The notes: generated by a model not told the origin, from the sequence alone. DNA of 58,885 nucleotides from Paenibacillus radicis (ex Gao et al. 2016) (GCF_014641555.1 NZ_BMHY01000002.1:655079-713963); one strand, 5' to 3'; positions 34,372 to 43,793 are shown, numbered from the stretch's first letter. Numbers and translations: made by a program.

Positions 34372-35015
34372 CATTGTTCCTCCACTCTATATTTGGAATT
34401 ATGTTTTACGCCGTCTGGCGCAAGATGGCTTTAGAAACGGTTTTACTTCTATACGGTCATAATAGTAAAAAAGTTTCGGCAGCCTGTGACAAACTTTTAT
34501 GTGATTGTGATTATTCAAATTGCAGTTTATCTGATTGTATTGTACACGATAAAGATTAATCATTTCTTAAAAATAAATTAGATTTTGGTTACAAAATGAT
34601 GTCTAGGCCAGTCTCCGCCCTATTTTCTTGCCGATTTGGACGAAATGACCGGTTTTTTCTAGGAGGAATGCCGTTGCCGGGGGATGAATGACAACGGTTA
34701 TGAAGTTGAAATACCCCCAGATGACAGCCTTGAAACAGTCCAGAAAAAAATATTTGAGTCCACATTGTAAGGACTGAAAATGTATAAGGATTGCGCGGGT
34801 TTGTATACTAATGAAGGCTGTTTCCCCAGCCCCTTGCTCTTATTTATGGAAAGCCGGTATCATTGGGCTTGAAAAATCCCCTTAAAAATTAGGAAATGAC
34901 AAAATCGCATATAAAAAGAGTAATAAATCACCTATTTTTTGCAGGAATAGAGTTTTATAATGAAAGACGAAAGCAAAAACAAACAGATTTTAATCGAAGT
35001 AAGGAGTGTATACGC
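34372..35015. other. AT-rich intergenic region, no confident gene
   Basis: Holds the presumed promoter of the next operon but no hexamer pair I trust. Two overlapping tiny frames (34684-34770 and 34688 onward) follow a GGGGG run; an inverted repeat CCGTTG/CAACGG flanks their start. AT content is clearly higher than in the neighbouring genes. Confidence 0.4.
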
Positions 35016-35780
35016 ATGGGAAAATTTCCAATCGGTCTGCAATTGTATACGTTGCGCGATGCAACAAGCGAAGACTTTGAAGGAACGCTGCGCAAAGTAG
35101 CGGCATTGGGCTATGAAGGTGTCGAATTTGCCGGCTACGGCGATATTGAAGCGGAAAAAATGCGCGATCTGCTGGAAGAGCTTGGACTGAAAGCAATCGG
35201 CAGCCATGTCGGACTTCATCTGCTCGAGGAGCGGATCGATGAAGAAATCGCTTATCTGAAAACGATCGGCGCCAAGTATGCGAGCATTCCTTGGTTGAAC
35301 GAAGACCAACGGAGCGCTGAAGCTTGGGCGACCCATTTCGTCAAATTTGAGGAATATGGTAAGCGTTTCCGGGATGCAGGCATTCAACTTCTTTATCATA
35401 ACCATGACTTTGAATTCGAAGTTTCGATTGACGGCCAATTCGTGTTCGACGCGCTCTATGAGCGTATCGGCTCCGATTTGCTGAAGGTTGAAATGGATAT
35501 CGGCTGGGTTCAATATGCTGGACAGGACCCGCTCGAATATATCGCTAAATATGCGGGCAAATTGCCGCTTCTTCATCTGAAAGACTACCGCAAAACCGAG
35601 CAAGGCATCGATACAGTTGAGCTTGGCCGCGGCGAGTTGCCTTTGTTGCCAATTATCGATAAAGCGTCGGTATCCGGCGTAGAGTGGATTATCGTGGAGC
35701 AAGACAACTGTGCGAATCCGCCGCTTGAAGCTGTAGCGGAAAGCATTCAGTGGCTGAAAGACAACTATTTGAACAAATAA
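35016..35780 (+). CDS. sugar phosphate isomerase/epimerase (TIM barrel)
   Basis: 254 residues: IGLQLYTLRDATSEDFEGTL, YEGVEFAGYG, LLYHNHDFEFE, KVEMDIGWVQYAG, LLHLKDYR and EWIIVEQDN are the strand-end metal ligands of the xylose-isomerase-like barrel family. ATG 35016 is nine bases after AAGGAG; the frame is open upstream but without a start signal. It pairs with the dehydrogenase that follows, and both have the biased codon use of well-expressed genes. Confidence 0.9.
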   Translation: MGKFPIGLQLYTLRDATSEDFEGTLRKVAALGYEGVEFAGYGDIEAEKMRDLLEELGLKAIGSHVGLHLLEERIDEEIAYLKTIGAKYASIPWLNEDQRSAEAWATHFVKFEEYGKRFRDAGIQLLYHNHDFEFEVSIDGQFVFDALYERIGSDLLKVEMDIGWVQYAGQDPLEYIAKYAGKLPLLHLKDYRKTEQGIDTVELGRGELPLLPIIDKASVSGVEWIIVEQDNCANPPLEAVAESIQWLKDNYLNK

Positions 35781-35808
35781 TTTTATTTTAAAGGGGCAGG
35801 GGAAAATT

Positions 35809-36828
35809 ATGAGTAAAGTAAGAGTAGCGGTTATTGGCTGCGGTTCGATTTCGAAGCACCGTCACATTCCAGAGTATGTTTCCAACGAGAATGTTGAGCT
35901 AGTTGCATTCGTCGATCCTGTAATTGAACGGGCTCAAGGTTATGCCGAGCAGCATGGCGGCAAAGCATTCGCCGATTATGAAACGATGCTGGCTGAAATT
36001 AAGCCGGATGCAGTTAGCGTATGTACGCCAAATGCAACTCACGCTGAAATTTCGATCGCAGCTGCAAAAGCAGGCGCGCATGTATTGGTTGAAAAACCGA
36101 TGGCATCGACGGACGAAGAAGCGGCAGCTATGATCGAAGCGGCAGCAAGCAACGGTGTGAAGCTGATGGTAGGACATAACCAGCGTTTTATACCTGCCCA
36201 CGTAAAAGCGAAGCAAATTTTGAAATCCGGCGTTCTGGGCAAAGTGCTGACATTCAGAACTTCCTTCGGCCACCCGGGTCCGGACGGCTGGAGCATCGAC
36301 GGTGCAGGCAGCTGGTTCTTCCGTAAGAATGAAGCAATCATGGGCGCTATGGGCGATCTTGGCGTGCACAAATCCGACCTGATCCGCTGGCTGCTTGATG
36401 ACGAAGCGGCTGAAGTTGCAGCATTCATCGCAACTTTGGACAAACCGGGAGATGTCGACGACAACGCTTCTGTACTTGTTCGTATGAAAGGCGGCTCCAT
36501 CGGTACGCTGGTTGCGAGCTGGACGTACTACAAAGGCGAAGACAACAGCACGGTTCTCTGGTGCGAGAAGGGCGTAATGAAGATCGGCACGGATCCAGAA
36601 GATCAAGTTATCGTCGAGCTGCGCAACGGAACCGTTGAGAAGCATAAAGTGGGCGCGATCTCTACGAACGAGAAGCAGCTTGCCAGCGGCGTAATCGATG
36701 CTTACATCGATGCGATCGTAAACGACACAACGCCTGAAGTAACTGGTGAAGAAGGCCGTAAATCGCTTGCTGTTATTTTGAGCGCATTTGAATCGCAAGC
36801 TTCGGGCAAATTTGTCGAAGTGAAATAA
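35809..36828 (+). CDS. Gfo/Idh/MocA-family dehydrogenase
   Basis: 339 residues. Rossmann motif VAVIGCGSISKHRH, CTPNATHAEI, EKPMASTDEEA, and GAMGDLGVHKSDLIRW with the catalytic His. It oxidises a sugar or cyclitol with NAD(P). AGGGGCAGGGG precedes ATG 35809. Same pairing of isomerase and dehydrogenase as at 25453-28666, in a separate operon ending at the terminator at 36846. Confidence 0.92.
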   Translation: MSKVRVAVIGCGSISKHRHIPEYVSNENVELVAFVDPVIERAQGYAEQHGGKAFADYETMLAEIKPDAVSVCTPNATHAEISIAAAKAGAHVLVEKPMASTDEEAAAMIEAAASNGVKLMVGHNQRFIPAHVKAKQILKSGVLGKVLTFRTSFGHPGPDGWSIDGAGSWFFRKNEAIMGAMGDLGVHKSDLIRWLLDDEAAEVAAFIATLDKPGDVDDNASVLVRMKGGSIGTLVASWTYYKGEDNSTVLWCEKGVMKIGTDPEDQVIVELRNGTVEKHKVGAISTNEKQLASGVIDAYIDAIVNDTTPEVTGEEGRKSLAVILSAFESQASGKFVEVK

Positions 36829-36845
36829 ATAGGTCTTAATCTCTC

Positions 36846-36888
36846 ATACCTGCGACGGACTGAAAAATCCATCGCAGGTATTACTTTT
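36846..36888 (+). terminator. terminator of the isomerase-dehydrogenase operon
   Basis: ATACCTGCGACGGA / TCCATCGCAGGTAT stem (one G-T pair), then TTACTTTT. Confidence 0.82.
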
Positions 36889-36945
36889 AATTTAGTATTC
36901 TGTATTGTATAATAGTAAACAGTAGAGCATAGAGGGGCGTTGCGG

Positions 36946-37266
36946 ATGAATGTGCAATTCAAGAAAGGCGTGCTCGAGGTCTGTGTACTCGTTCTTGCCT
37001 CAAGCGAAGACCGGTACGGCTACGAGCTCGCAGTGAAAATATCGGAGAAATTCGAAGTGGCTGTCGGCAGCGTATACCCGCTGCTCAATCGGTTGACGCA
37101 AGAAGGCTATTTCTCCACGTATTTGAAGGAGTCGACAGAAGGACCCCCGCGCAAGTATTATCGGTTGACGGAACAGGGCTGGCATCATATGCGCTTACTC
37201 ATCAAGGAATGGTCCTCTTTCACAAGTGCAGTAAATGAAATTATTGAGGAAGGAATGAGACTGTGA
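36946..37266 (+). CDS. PadR-family transcriptional regulator
   Basis: 106 residues. Winged helix with FKKGVLEVCVLVLASSED, RYGYELAVKIS, VAVGSVYPLLNRL and PRKYYRLTEQGW. PadR proteins often control the membrane-stress operon they head. ATG 36946 follows GAGGGG. Its stop overlaps the next start (GTGA), marking a translationally coupled three-gene operon. Confidence 0.93.
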   Translation: MNVQFKKGVLEVCVLVLASSEDRYGYELAVKISEKFEVAVGSVYPLLNRLTQEGYFSTYLKESTEGPPRKYYRLTEQGWHHMRLLIKEWSSFTSAVNEIIEEGMRL

Positions 37267-37826
37267 GCAGCATAACGAGAGAGAGTTATATGAAGGAATT
37301 GGAGAGTCTGCTGCAGAAAGTGCCGGAGCCGCTGCGCAAGGAATGGCTGTATGACTACTACATTCATTTTCAACAGGCTTACGAGAACGGACAAACGGAG
37401 CAAGAGGCAGCGGCTGAGCTTGGAGATCCGCGGCTGATTGCGAATGAGCTACTGCTCAGCTACCGTGTCGCACAAGCCGAATCGAAAAACAATGTCGGCA
37501 ATTTGTCTAGAGCGGTATTTGCAACGGCAGGAATGGGATTGTTTAATTTAATATTCGTCCTTGGGCCGTATATCGGAATAGCAGGCGTATTGTTCTCGTT
37601 ATGGGGGACTACAGCGGCACTCGCTCTGGCAGGTGTAGCTACCGTCATCGACAGCCTCTGGAACGGAACGTTCTCCATCGGCCAGGCGGTATCACTAGGC
37701 ATTATCTGCATATCGTTATCGATGCTGCTGGCAATTGGAATGCTCAAGCTGACGAGAATGTTTTTCGCAGCCACTTTAAAATATTTGCAATTCAATACGC
37801 GTGTTATTAGGGGGGCAGGCAAATGA
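37263..37826 (+). CDS. DUF1700 (HAAS) membrane protein
   Basis: 187 residues. An N-terminal helical HAAS-type domain (MKELESLLQKVPEPLRKEWL, AAAELGDPRLIANELLLSYR) is followed by three to four membrane helices. Such proteins occur between a PadR regulator and a DUF4097 protein and are thought to help sense envelope or antibiotic stress. GTG start overlaps the PadR stop; ATGA overlap with the next gene. Confidence 0.88.
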   Translation: MSSITRESYMKELESLLQKVPEPLRKEWLYDYYIHFQQAYENGQTEQEAAAELGDPRLIANELLLSYRVAQAESKNNVGNLSRAVFATAGMGLFNLIFVLGPYIGIAGVLFSLWGTTAALALAGVATVIDSLWNGTFSIGQAVSLGIICISLSMLLAIGMLKLTRMFFAATLKYLQFNTRVIRGAGK

Positions 37827-38659
37827 GGAAATGGGTCGCCAGCGCTTTAATCCTATTAGGAATTGGAATCATCGGTGTCTTTCTGACGTTTGACCGCGAC
37901 GAGATGTGGAACTTTGGTACAGAGCCCTATTCGAAAAGTGAGACGATCGATGCGAGCTCCGCCCGCAATATAGCAATTGAGACAAAGTCGTTGAACGTCA
38001 ACGTCGTCAGAGGCACACAGAAAGAGGTCGTTGTCCGTCTGGAAGGCCGGGCAAGTGCGAAATACGCCGATCGCTTCGATATGGATGTTGAACAGTCGGG
38101 CGATACGCTGCACATTATAGGCAAATACAAGGATGCCCTCACGATTGGTTTTAACTTCGAGAACATCAAGCTCATTGTTGAGCTGCCGGAAAAGGCGTGG
38201 GATCAATTCGAAGTGAAGTCTGCCAGCGGCAATATTCGTTTAGCAGATATTCAAGCAAGCCAGCTTGAATTGGCGAACAGTTCCGGCAATATAAAGGTAG
38301 AGGATTATGCGGTTACACAGCTTAATTTCGCTATAGGGAGCGGTAATATCGTATTAGAGGATGGTACCGGCGAGATCAAAGGGGATACGAGAAGCGGTAA
38401 TGTTCATATTGATTCGGAACAAATCTTAAATCCAATAACACTGAAAGTCCGCAGCGGCAACGTCAAAATAGAGAGCGAGAACGAGCCGGAATCCGCAAAA
38501 ATTCAGTTCCGTACAGGTTCTGGCAACAGTAAAGTGAAATGGAGTCAGTTCAGCACAGTGAATAGTAATGACGGTGGGCTGGACGGCGTTGTTGGTTCCG
38601 GCAGCGGGAATATCGTGATCGATGTTGAAACGCGCTCCGGCAATTTGCGGATTCAATAA
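37823..38659 (+). CDS. DUF4097-family (LiaG-like) membrane-anchored beta protein
   Basis: 278 residues. One N-terminal membrane helix (SALILLGIGIIGVFLTF), then an outside beta-helix-like domain with repeated SGNI/SGNV turns (SASGNIRL, NSSGNIKV, GSGNIVL, RSGNVHI, RSGNVKI, GSGNIVI, RSGNLRI). This is the classic DUF4097 pattern. Last gene of the PadR operon; the overall role is probably envelope-stress sensing. Confidence 0.9.
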   Translation: MRKWVASALILLGIGIIGVFLTFDRDEMWNFGTEPYSKSETIDASSARNIAIETKSLNVNVVRGTQKEVVVRLEGRASAKYADRFDMDVEQSGDTLHIIGKYKDALTIGFNFENIKLIVELPEKAWDQFEVKSASGNIRLADIQASQLELANSSGNIKVEDYAVTQLNFAIGSGNIVLEDGTGEIKGDTRSGNVHIDSEQILNPITLKVRSGNVKIESENEPESAKIQFRTGSGNSKVKWSQFSTVNSNDGGLDGVVGSGSGNIVIDVETRSGNLRIQ

Positions 38660-38673
38660 ATAATGCAGCATGT

Positions 38674-38722
38674 AAGAAGCGGTTCCTGCGGTCATCATGG
38701 ATGATCGGGAATCGCTTCTTTT
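38674..38722 (+). terminator. terminator of the PadR operon
   Basis: AAGAAGCG...CGCTTCTT stem with inner GGTTCC and GTCATC/GATGAT pairing, then TTTG. Confidence 0.75.
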
Positions 38723-39089
38723 GCGATTATGGCTTGGCTTGTTTACACTTGTACATCCGTAAAATGCTGTTGTAAGGCGGTTGAAACGCTTGAAAACGCT
38801 TTCTGAACGGATTCTAATCTTGCACATATGCTATACGCCGCGTATAGCAAGTTGAGATGCGTTTCGTTCAAGCTAGACGCAATAATAAGCTCAAATTACA
38901 AAAATGAGCGCATTCTCATAAAGGTGCAAAACTGCCGATTAAGCCTATGAAAACGCGCTTTTTACCAGTTTTTGAGCCGTGAAACCCCCTGAAGGCCATG
39001 TTACGATAGGTTGCGTCAGGAAGCACAGCAATCCACAATTTGCAAATCCATTGCAAAAAAAACATACAACCTTGAGGAGGATGATTTAC
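38723..39089. other. intergenic region before the CAP-domain gene
   Basis: No gene. It contains two TGAAA-CGCTT words (38782-38804, partly cre-like), the 21-bp palindrome at 38829, and a further TGAAAACGC word near 38948. The arrangement suggests regulation of the secreted-protein gene rather than coding. I do not see the conserved core of the c-di-AMP (ydaO) riboswitch often found before cell-wall genes. Confidence 0.45.
38829..38849. promoter_or_regulatory. 21-bp perfect palindrome, likely operator
   Basis: TGCTATACGC-C-GCGTATAGCA, 10-bp arms around a single base. No T-run follows, so a dimeric protein binding site is more likely than a terminator. It lies 241 bases before the CAP-domain gene. 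Confidence 0.55.
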
Positions 39090-39944
39090 ATGAAGATGCA
39101 AACATTACGAGTGGGTGTCGCAAGCTTAGCAGCAGCAGCTTTGATTAGCGTAGGGGTAACGACTCCAACTGCAGGTGCAGCACCGGCTGTGAAAACAAAC
39201 TCCAATGTCATTACTATTAATCAAGATTTTATCAATCAAATCGCGAAGCAATACGGTATTGATTTGAACAAAATTAATTTCGGCGGCATTACAATTAAGT
39301 TCCCAACGAACGGCGGAGACACGAACGGCAATTCAGGTTCGACGACGAAGCCGGGAACAGGCAACAGCGGTTCGGGTTCGACAACGAAACCAGGAACAGG
39401 CAACAGCGGTTCGGGTTCGACAACGAAGCCGGGAACAGGCAACAGCGGTTCGGGTTCGACAACGAAGCCGGGAACAGGCAACAGCGGTTCGGGTTCGACA
39501 ACGAAGCCGGGAACAGGCAACAGCGGTTCGGGTTCGACAACACAACCTGGCACAGGTAATAATGGCTCCGCATCGATTTCTCAGTTCCAACAGCAAGTAG
39601 TCGATTTGGTTAATCAAGAACGTTCCAAAGCGGGATTGTCTCCATTGGCTGTAGACAGCTTATTGACTAAAGTTGCAACGGAAAAAGCAAGAGACATGGA
39701 CGTGAACCATTACTTCAGCCATACGTCCCCAACTTACGGATCTCCATTTGATATGATGAAGCAATTTGGCGTGACTTATTCCTATGCTGGTGAGAACATC
39801 GCTGCTGGTCAAAGAACGCCGCAAGAAGTCATGACAGCTTGGATGAACAGCCCGGGTCACCGTGCGAACATTCTGAACGCTAATTACAAAAAAATCGGCG
39901 TTGGTTATGTCAATAACCAATGGGTACAAGAGTTCACTGGCTAA
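39090..39944 (+). CDS. secreted CAP-domain (SCP/YkwD-like) protein with repeat linker
   Basis: 284 residues. A signal peptide (helix about 6-26, cut near AGAAPA), a short N-terminal domain, then a linker of five perfect-length 13-residue repeats (GNSGSGSTTKPGT), then a CAP domain from about residue 165: FQQQVVDLVNQERSKAGLSP, HYFSHTSPTYG, YAGENIAAGQ and NSPGHRANIL. Bacterial CAP proteins are often found in spore coats or at the cell wall; their activity is uncertain. GAGGAGG nine bases before ATG 39090. Confidence 0.88.
   Translation: MKMQTLRVGVASLAAAALISVGVTTPTAGAAPAVKTNSNVITINQDFINQIAKQYGIDLNKINFGGITIKFPTNGGDTNGNSGSTTKPGTGNSGSGSTTKPGTGNSGSGSTTKPGTGNSGSGSTTKPGTGNSGSGSTTKPGTGNSGSGSTTQPGTGNNGSASISQFQQQVVDLVNQERSKAGLSPLAVDSLLTKVATEKARDMDVNHYFSHTSPTYGSPFDMMKQFGVTYSYAGENIAAGQRTPQEVMTAWMNSPGHRANILNANYKKIGVGYVNNQWVQEFTG
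39338..39560 (+). repeat. 39-bp tandem repeat inside the CAP-protein gene
   Basis: Five full 39-bp units start at 39338, 39377, 39416, 39455 and 39494, and a diverged partial unit starts at 39533. Near-identity between units suggests recent expansion or homogenisation; copy number probably varies between strains. Confidence 0.92.
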
Positions 39945-40077
39945 TTTAATTGAGCATGGGCGTCATGCTGAATACATGGCGCCTTTCTTTTTATACGACA
40001 TATAACGATTAGGGAATACCCTGTACTTAAAATACAAGTCAGGCTGTCATACAGGCCGGACATTAGGAGGATATATT

Positions 40078-40725
40078 TTGAAAAAATCCGCCATTACAGC
40101 AGCAGTTCTAGGTTTATCGCTTATGCTTGCCGCAGCTCCAGCTCATGCAGCAACAGAAACTTCTACTCATACAATCAAAGAAGGCGATACCTTATGGAAG
40201 CTGTCTCAACAATATAAAGTTAACTTCGAACAGCTGGTGAAAGCCAATGCGAAGCTTGATCCGCAAAATTTGGCTATCGGTTCTAAAGTTGTTATTTCTG
40301 CCGCAACCGAGAAGAAGGCAAGCAAGCCAAGCGCGAAATCGGAAGCAGCGAGCCAATCGGTAAAGGCGCAATCGGTTACAGCAAGCAATGGTACTGTCCA
40401 TGCCTTCAGCGACAAGCTGCAAGTGAAAGCGACGGCTTATAGCGCTGCCGCTTCTGAGAACGGCAAATGGGGAGCTGTCGATTACTTCGGCAATCCGTTG
40501 AAGGTGGGGACGATTGCAGTCGATCCGAACCTGATTCCGCTCGGTACGAAGGTTTATGTGACTGGCTACAGCCACGACGGCCTGCCAAGCGGCGGTATGA
40601 TTGCTACTGCTTCCGATATGGGCGGGGCAATTAAAGGGAACCGTATTGACATCTTTGTTCCTGGCAGCTCGTCGCAAGCCAGCACATTCGGTATTCAAGA
40701 TGTGAATGTTTATATTTTGAAATAG
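40078..40725 (+). CDS. LysM and 3D-domain secreted protein (YocH-like)
   Basis: 215 residues. Signal peptide ending AHAAT, one LysM motif (HTIKEGDTLWKLSQQYKVNF), a Lys/Ser/Ala linker, and a C-terminal 3D domain (VKATAYSA, GTIAVDPNLIPLGTKVYV, ATASDMGGAIKGNRIDIF) with the three conserved Asp that give it its name. It binds and probably cuts peptidoglycan in the wall. TTG start with AGGAGG eight bases before. Confidence 0.92.
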   Translation: MKKSAITAAVLGLSLMLAAAPAHAATETSTHTIKEGDTLWKLSQQYKVNFEQLVKANAKLDPQNLAIGSKVVISAATEKKASKPSAKSEAASQSVKAQSVTASNGTVHAFSDKLQVKATAYSAAASENGKWGAVDYFGNPLKVGTIAVDPNLIPLGTKVYVTGYSHDGLPSGGMIATASDMGGAIKGNRIDIFVPGSSSQASTFGIQDVNVYILK

Positions 40726-40738
40726 TTTTCGGAATAGG

Positions 40739-40785
40739 AAAAAGGCGCGGAAGCTCTTGCTGGACAAGAGCTTCCGCGCCTTTTA
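40739..40785. terminator. bidirectional terminator
   Basis: AAAAGGCGCGGAAGCTCTTG pairs perfectly with its complement around CTGGA. A- and T-runs flank both sides, serving the LysM gene and the convergent deacetylase gene. Confidence 0.92.
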
Positions 40786-41649
40786 TTATTTTTGGTTTTT
40801 GTAGGCGGTCTTGCCGAGCAGCTCAGGCAAGGTGACGAATTCATAACCTTTTTGCCTGAGTGAAGAAATTAATCGCGGAAGCGCATTGACGGTTCCCGAC
40901 AAATCTTGACTGGAGCCCCCGCCGGCATGCTGCAATATAATAGATCCGGGCTGAAGCGTTCTTCTTATGTTGCGTAACACGGTTTCTGTAGAAGGATTGT
41001 TTCGCCAGTCTACGGAATCGACATCCCAATTCACGACTACAAACTCGTTCTTTTTGGCCCAAGCCACCTGCGAAGGAAGGATTTCACCGTAAGGCGGCCG
41101 TATGTAGCGCGGATGATAGCCAATAATGCCGTGTATGATGGCATCTGTACGGCTTATTTGTTTACGGAAGTCTTCTTTGGACAGCTTGGACATTACGGCA
41201 TGGTTATAGGAATGATTACCGACAGCATGGCATTCACGGTTCATCCGCCTTACAAGCTCCGGTTTTTGTGCGGCTCTAGAGCCAACCACGAAAAAAGTGG
41301 CGCATACATCGTATTTAGCCAATACATCCAATACCGCAGGCGTAAACCTTGAATCTGGCGCATCATCAAAGGTTAACGCTACTCTCTTCTTGTTCCGGGG
41401 ACCGTTAATGACAAATGTGCCAGGAAACTGCTTTTGCAGCTTTGTCCAAGACATGTCTGCTTTACGCGGCTTCGATTTTTCTTTCTTTTTTGTTTTTTCA
41501 TCCATTTCTGCTTCGATCTTCGCTTGATAGGAGACGGAGGCTGCTGCTGCACTCCCGGAGTTGCATAATTGGAGAGGAATGAGGATTGCCGTTGCCAATA
41601 GAACTAGGCACGAATATTTTTTGAAGTTGGAAGCCCGATCCAACGCCAT
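40786..41649 (-). CDS. polysaccharide (peptidoglycan/chitin-type) deacetylase
   Basis: 287 residues. An N-terminal signal or anchor helix (YSCLVLLATAILIPLQLC), a Lys-rich linker, and a NodB domain with VALTFDDAPD (Asp-Asp), GNHSYNH (metal His pair), RPPYGE, VNWDVDSVDW and IILQHAGG. It deacetylates N-acetyl sugars outside the membrane, with a metal ion. GGGAGG stands before ATG 41649 at a longish distance. Confidence 0.9.
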   Translation of the reverse strand: MALDRASNFKKYSCLVLLATAILIPLQLCNSGSAAAASVSYQAKIEAEMDEKTKKKEKSKPRKADMSWTKLQKQFPGTFVINGPRNKKRVALTFDDAPDSRFTPAVLDVLAKYDVCATFFVVGSRAAQKPELVRRMNRECHAVGNHSYNHAVMSKLSKEDFRKQISRTDAIIHGIIGYHPRYIRPPYGEILPSQVAWAKKNEFVVVNWDVDSVDWRNNPSTETVLRNIRRTLQPGSIILQHAGGGSSQDLSGTVNALPRLISSLRQKGYEFVTLPELLGKTAYKNQK

Positions 41650-41756
41650 CGTATGTATGTACCTCCCTTTATGAGCCTGCTTTGTTTCAGTTCATCAGAA
41701 TACTGTCCGGCTATTGTTCCACCATGTCTCTCTTTCATTCATAAAGAGCAATAAGA

Positions 41757-41787
41757 AAGACCATCGTCTAGGGAAGACGATGGTCTT
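41757..41787 (-). terminator. terminator of the chemoreceptor gene
   Basis: AAGACCATCGTC / GACGATGGTCTT around a seven-base loop, 15 bases past the stop of the receptor; on the minus strand a TCTT follows. Confidence 0.78.
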
Positions 41788-41801
41788 AGTTGAGACAAGT
41801 T

Positions 41802-43064
41802 TTATTTCATCTTGAAGACTTGAATTGTACGCTGCAATTGTGTTGCCATTTGCAGCATGCGCTCCGTCTCGACGACAACATCCTGTACGGACGAGATTTG
41901 CTCATTCATGGATGCGGATACTTGCTCCGTTCCAGCGGCGGACTGTTGAGTGATGGAAGAAATATTTTGAATCGCGTCGGAAATTTTTCTTGCGCTGTCC
42001 AGCATCGCATCACTTTCGTTAGCAAAAGCAGCAATCTGTTTCGTAATAAATTGTACGCTTTGTACGATTTCTACAAATACCTGCTCCGATTCACGAATGC
42101 GTTCAGTCTGCAGCTGTACGACTTCTTCATTGATTTTCATATTATCAATCGTATGCTTGATTCCTTGGTCGATGCTTTTTACCAAGTTGAATACTTGCTT
42201 AGTTGAAGATGTCGATTCCTCAGCCAGCTTGCGGACTTCTTGAGCAACGACAGCGAAACCTCGGCCGTGCTCGCCTGCCCGAGCCGCTTCAATGGATGCG
42301 TTCAGGGAAAGCAGATTAGTTTGCTCCGCAATGTCCGAGATCGTCTTCGTAATGGCAGAGATACCTTGCGCTTTGCGTGCCAGCTCAGTAATCGTCTCTG
42401 ATACATTGGCTGTAGCTTCGACGTTGCGGCGCATCCCTTCGGATTGCACTTCCAGCGCTTGACGGCCTTTATCGACTAGTTGAAGTGTCAGCTCAGAACG
42501 TTCATTCATTTCCTTCGTGGATTGCGCATAGCCTGCAACCATTTTCTCAATCTCTACAATAGAGTCGCTCATATCCGAGACATCCTCGGATATTTCATTA
42601 GCCCCCGTAGCAAGCTCATTCGAAGAGGCTGCCACTTGCTCCATCGCTTCTTTAATATGGGTATTGCGCTCAAAGATGCTTCTGCTTGTTTCCGAGACAT
42701 GCTTGGTAATGCTGGAGGTTTCGGTTAAAATGTCGCGAAGCTTGTCGATCATGCTGTTGAAGGCATGGCCGAGTTCTCCTAATGAGGCATTGGAAGTATC
42801 GATTTTTTGTGTAAAGTCGCCTTTGGAAATACGGAATGCGGCAGTGGACATATCCTCGTAAGCGCCGCTTAAGGAGCGCTCAATGAAGGCGATGAGCGGA
42901 TAAGCAGCTGCAGCTAAGATGACCGCAACGATTATTCCCGCTACTACAGATCCGCCGGTAAACGAAAGCACTAGGACCATAGCAATGGTAAACAGCGCCA
43001 AAGTAAAGTAAGTCGAAATCAATAGCTTATTACGTACCGATAACGAATAGTACCATTGGATCAT
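41802..43064 (-). CDS. methyl-accepting chemotaxis-type protein without an external domain
   Basis: 420 residues. Two membrane helices lie close together (about 14-35 and 40-60), so no extracellular sensor fits between them. A HAMP-like region and a long coiled coil follow, with the conserved signalling hairpin [20 protein letters not shown] and [20 protein letters not shown]. It would signal to CheA from a membrane or cytoplasmic cue. An extended -10 stands upstream and AAAGGAG precedes the start. Confidence 0.9.
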   Translation of the reverse strand: MIQWYYSLSVRNKLLISTYFTLALFTIAMVLVLSFTGGSVVAGIIVAVILAAAAYPLIAFIERSLSGAYEDMSTAAFRISKGDFTQKIDTSNASLGELGHAFNSMIDKLRDILTETSSITKHVSETSRSIFERNTHIKEAMEQVAASSNELATGANEISEDVSDMSDSIVEIEKMVAGYAQSTKEMNERSELTLQLVDKGRQALEVQSEGMRRNVEATANVSETITELARKAQGISAITKTISDIAEQTNLLSLNASIEAARAGEHGRGFAVVAQEVRKLAEESTSSTKQVFNLVKSIDQGIKHTIDNMKINEEVVQLQTERIRESEQVFVEIVQSVQFITKQIAAFANESDAMLDSARKISDAIQNISSITQQSAAGTEQVSASMNEQISSVQDVVVETERMLQMATQLQRTIQVFKMK

Positions 43065-43096
43065 TATGTAAGCGCTCCTTTTAATTTAATATCCAT

Positions 43097-43105
43097 ATTA
43101 TAGCA
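43097..43105 (-). promoter_or_regulatory. extended -10 promoter of the chemoreceptor gene
   Basis: On the minus strand TGCTATAAT, a perfect extended -10, 33 bases before the start codon. The -35 is poor. It looks like sigma-A rather than the flagellar sigma-D form. Confidence 0.5.
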
Positions 43106-43319
43106 CCGGTATGTCGATTGGTCTATAAATGAATGCCGTCAAATTTTCAATAATAATGGTGATTTCTGACGAGTAATGCTGTAAGACGATAACGTTTTTT
43201 ATCGAATTATGCAATTTTTATTATTTACTATATTGTAAATTAATTGAAGGGGACATATAATCATACTTGAGAACTAGTTGTAAACATAAGGTTTAATTAT
43301 AGAAAGGAGGAAAATTAGT

Positions 43320-43742
43320 ATGAATATGGATGCTATGCCGTTGGCAAGGCAAGTCGATTTCGTATTTAAACAGCTGGAGGAAGAGCTGGTGAATTCACCT
43401 TCGGGTACCGTAATGATTCATATCCGTAACAATGCAATCGGAAAATTTGGCCTCCGCCAGAACCCGATCGAAAGCAAAAACGGGAGTTTTGAGAAGCGGG
43501 AGCGGGGGATGACACCTACGCAAGTACAAGCTTTTCGGAAAATGGCTATTGATGCTTTGCAGTTCAGACGCAATTGGACACATGGGGAAATAATGTATGA
43601 TTTCGCTGTCAGGCCGAGTTCGGGGACTTGGTCGGCTAGCATCTGTTACGAGTCCAATTACAATACGTCGAATTGGAGCTATCGTTATCAGCCAAAAGCT
43701 CCATCTATGCGCGAGAATTACCGAGATAATATGGAATCCTAG
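43320..43742 (+). CDS. hypothetical cytoplasmic protein
   Basis: 140 residues: a helical N-terminus (LARQVDFVFKQLEEEL), then PSGTVMIHIRNNAIGKFGLR, TPTQVQAFRKMAIDALQFRR and a Tyr/Trp/Ser-rich end. No signal peptide or known domain recognised. AAAGGAGG lies nine bases before ATG 43320. Flanked by its own terminator, so probably single-gene. Confidence 0.7.
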   Translation: MNMDAMPLARQVDFVFKQLEEELVNSPSGTVMIHIRNNAIGKFGLRQNPIESKNGSFEKRERGMTPTQVQAFRKMAIDALQFRRNWTHGEIMYDFAVRPSSGTWSASICYESNYNTSNWSYRYQPKAPSMRENYRDNMES

Positions 43743-43753
43743 TGGAAGAGAAG

Positions 43754-43793
43754 GCAAAAAGGACCGCTGATCCTAATCAGCGGTCCTTTTTGC
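43754..43793. terminator. bidirectional terminator overlapping a stop codon
   Basis: GCAAAAAGGACCGCTGA and its exact complement around TCCTAA. The last codons of the minus-strand gene (Lys-Lys-Asp-Arg-stop) lie within the right arm of the stem. Confidence 0.9.

Noticed and set aside
34684..34770. Two overlapping 28- and 29-codon frames in the AT-rich gap
   Set aside because: Only a GGGGG run lies too close to the starts; both frames look equally plausible, so neither is supported.
38740..39089. c-di-AMP (ydaO) riboswitch before the CAP-domain gene
   Set aside because: The conserved core could not be found by eye.
39236..39617. Antisense frames over the CAP-gene repeats and CRISPR-like appearance
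   Set aside because: The 39-bp units are contiguous, without spacers, and in frame in the sense gene; the antisense frames are a consequence.
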